The notes beneath the pieces are model-generated. The model was given only the letters and a program-made list of their open reading frames with translations, was not told the origin of the DNA and searched no databases. This document shows, one piece after another, positions 31,578-31,947 of a stretch of 31,947 nucleotides of DNA; position 1 is the stretch's first letter; every line of letters starts with the position of its first letter. The stretch lies in IMG/VR virus record IMGVR_UViG_3300025476_000006, positions 1-31,947 of that record; one strand, written 5' to 3'. The position numbers were made by a program, and so were the translations under genes. Source of the DNA: a virus.

Positions 31578-31947
31578 CTATGATGCCCTCGCCTTAATGA
31601 ATATTGGCATACACATCGGCCCTGGTTGTTGTCCAAGGTCAAATGCGGCTACTGCGGCGCTATTCATCGCCATAGCAAAATGGTTAACTACGTTTGGACC
31701 ACTATCGTAAACACGACGGGTCATGCCTGTGCTGGTGGCTTCATTCTTTGTGGTCAATGCTCGTAAGTGCCGTCGAAGATCCTCAACTGTAGCAAGATCT
31801 TTTCCTGAAACCATCTTCCTTGCCGGTAGCCAGATTTTGCCTTCCTGCATACGGTCAATCATGGAATCCAGGGCTTCGGTTCGATCCATAGAAACAGTGT
31901 CTATCTCAAAGAAGCCTTCGTGTGTTTCCACGCCACGTTTAAGTTCC
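31578..31947 (-). CDS. terminase large subunit, C-terminal end only
   Basis: The frame is open to the right window edge, so only the last 122 or so residues are present. A GTG at 31931 exists, but the reading continues upstream of it and it is not taken as a start. The piece contains GFFEIDTVSMDRTEALDSMI, an EGKIWLPARKMVSGKDLATV segment and VYDSGPNVVNHFAMAMNSAA. The last resembles the final helix of the TerL nuclease domain, where proteins read 'D..DHa..AL.Y'; Asn stands at the usual second Asp, so the metal ligand may be the earlier Asp. It is followed directly by the portal gene, the classical TerL-portal order. TerL is the ATP-driven DNA packaging motor and headful nuclease. Confidence 0.72.
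   Translation of the reverse strand, partial: ELKRGVETHEGFFEIDTVSMDRTEALDSMIDRMQEGKIWLPARKMVSGKDLATVEDLRRHLRALTTKNEATSTGMTRRVYDSGPNVVNHFAMAMNSAAVAAFDLGQQPGPMCMPIFIKARAS

Noticed and set aside
1007-31580. TGA recoding (genetic code 4 or 25) in these genes
   Set aside because: Genes are full length under the standard code with no in-frame TGA; only the absence of TGA stops is supported.
1-31947. CRISPR array, tRNA, IS element, integrase, attachment site, defence or metabolic genes
   Set aside because: I saw no regularly spaced direct repeats, cloverleaf-like segment, transposase or non-structural gene; nearly every base lies in a virion gene.

Overview
The window is a 32 kb piece of a tailed double-stranded DNA phage genome (Caudoviricetes) with a contractile, myovirus-type tail. 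A sheath, a T4 gp19-like tail tube, a gpJ-type wedge protein, a gp25/gp53-like wedge protein and a gp27/gp5-like hub and spike are all present. Every convincing gene is on the minus strand, so the late region is read from right to left. Both ends are cut inside genes: the C-terminus of the large terminase at the right edge and a tail fibre at the left edge. The sequence gives no usable host signal. I see no tRNA, integrase, IS element, CRISPR array or bacterial flank, and no promoter or terminator that I would defend. No stretch of 300 bases lacks a gene; the longest intergenic gap is about 100 bases (30098-30201).

Layout in transcription order. Packaging and head: TerL C-terminus (31578-31947), portal (30202-31554), a possible 55-residue protein across the portal-protease gap (30069-30236), a prohead protease-scaffold polyprotein with a nested scaffold start (28682-30097), a decoration protein (28005-28682) and the major capsid protein (26883-27992). 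Neck: a small protein with a SAP/HeH-like helical end (26463-26879), adaptor-like (26020-26463), head-closure-like (25589-26020), HK97 gp10-like (24835-25599), tail-terminator-like (24236-24835) and a short protein before the sheath (23971-24234). Tail shaft: sheath, tube, a tail assembly chaperone with a -1 frameshift, and the tape measure. Baseplate: CIS-tube adaptor, gp27/gpD hub, OB-fold spike, gp25-gp53 fusion, gpJ, gpI-like, a gp8-position protein and a 1639-residue DUF4815 protein. Adhesion: two small proteins of unknown role, a 1107-residue repeat-rich fibre, a 57-residue protein and two more fibre proteins carrying DHNH motifs.

The genes are packed as one long transcription unit. Gaps are 0-16 nt almost everywhere, and eight junctions share one base in the form TAATG or TAGTG, which points to coupled translation. 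Six genes appear to start at GTG, TTG or a non-standard codon. None of the 29 well-supported stop codons I could read is TGA.

The most interesting signals are these. (1) A beta-rich domain of roughly 90 residues, with a GSPQ-VTF and TAADV-INA pattern, recurs in three unrelated structural proteins: twice in the sheath, once in the decoration protein and once in the big baseplate protein. (2) A canonical A AAT TTT slippery heptamer joins the two chaperone frames, and the chaperone carries a zinc-ribbon-like Cys4 set. (3) A very strong internal ribosome binding site predicts a separately made scaffold nested in the protease gene. (4) The portal frame is open upstream of its first standard start codon, and the upstream residues look like real protein. 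(5) TGA is absent as a stop. I do not see a non-structural system such as defence, metabolism or a retroelement in this window.
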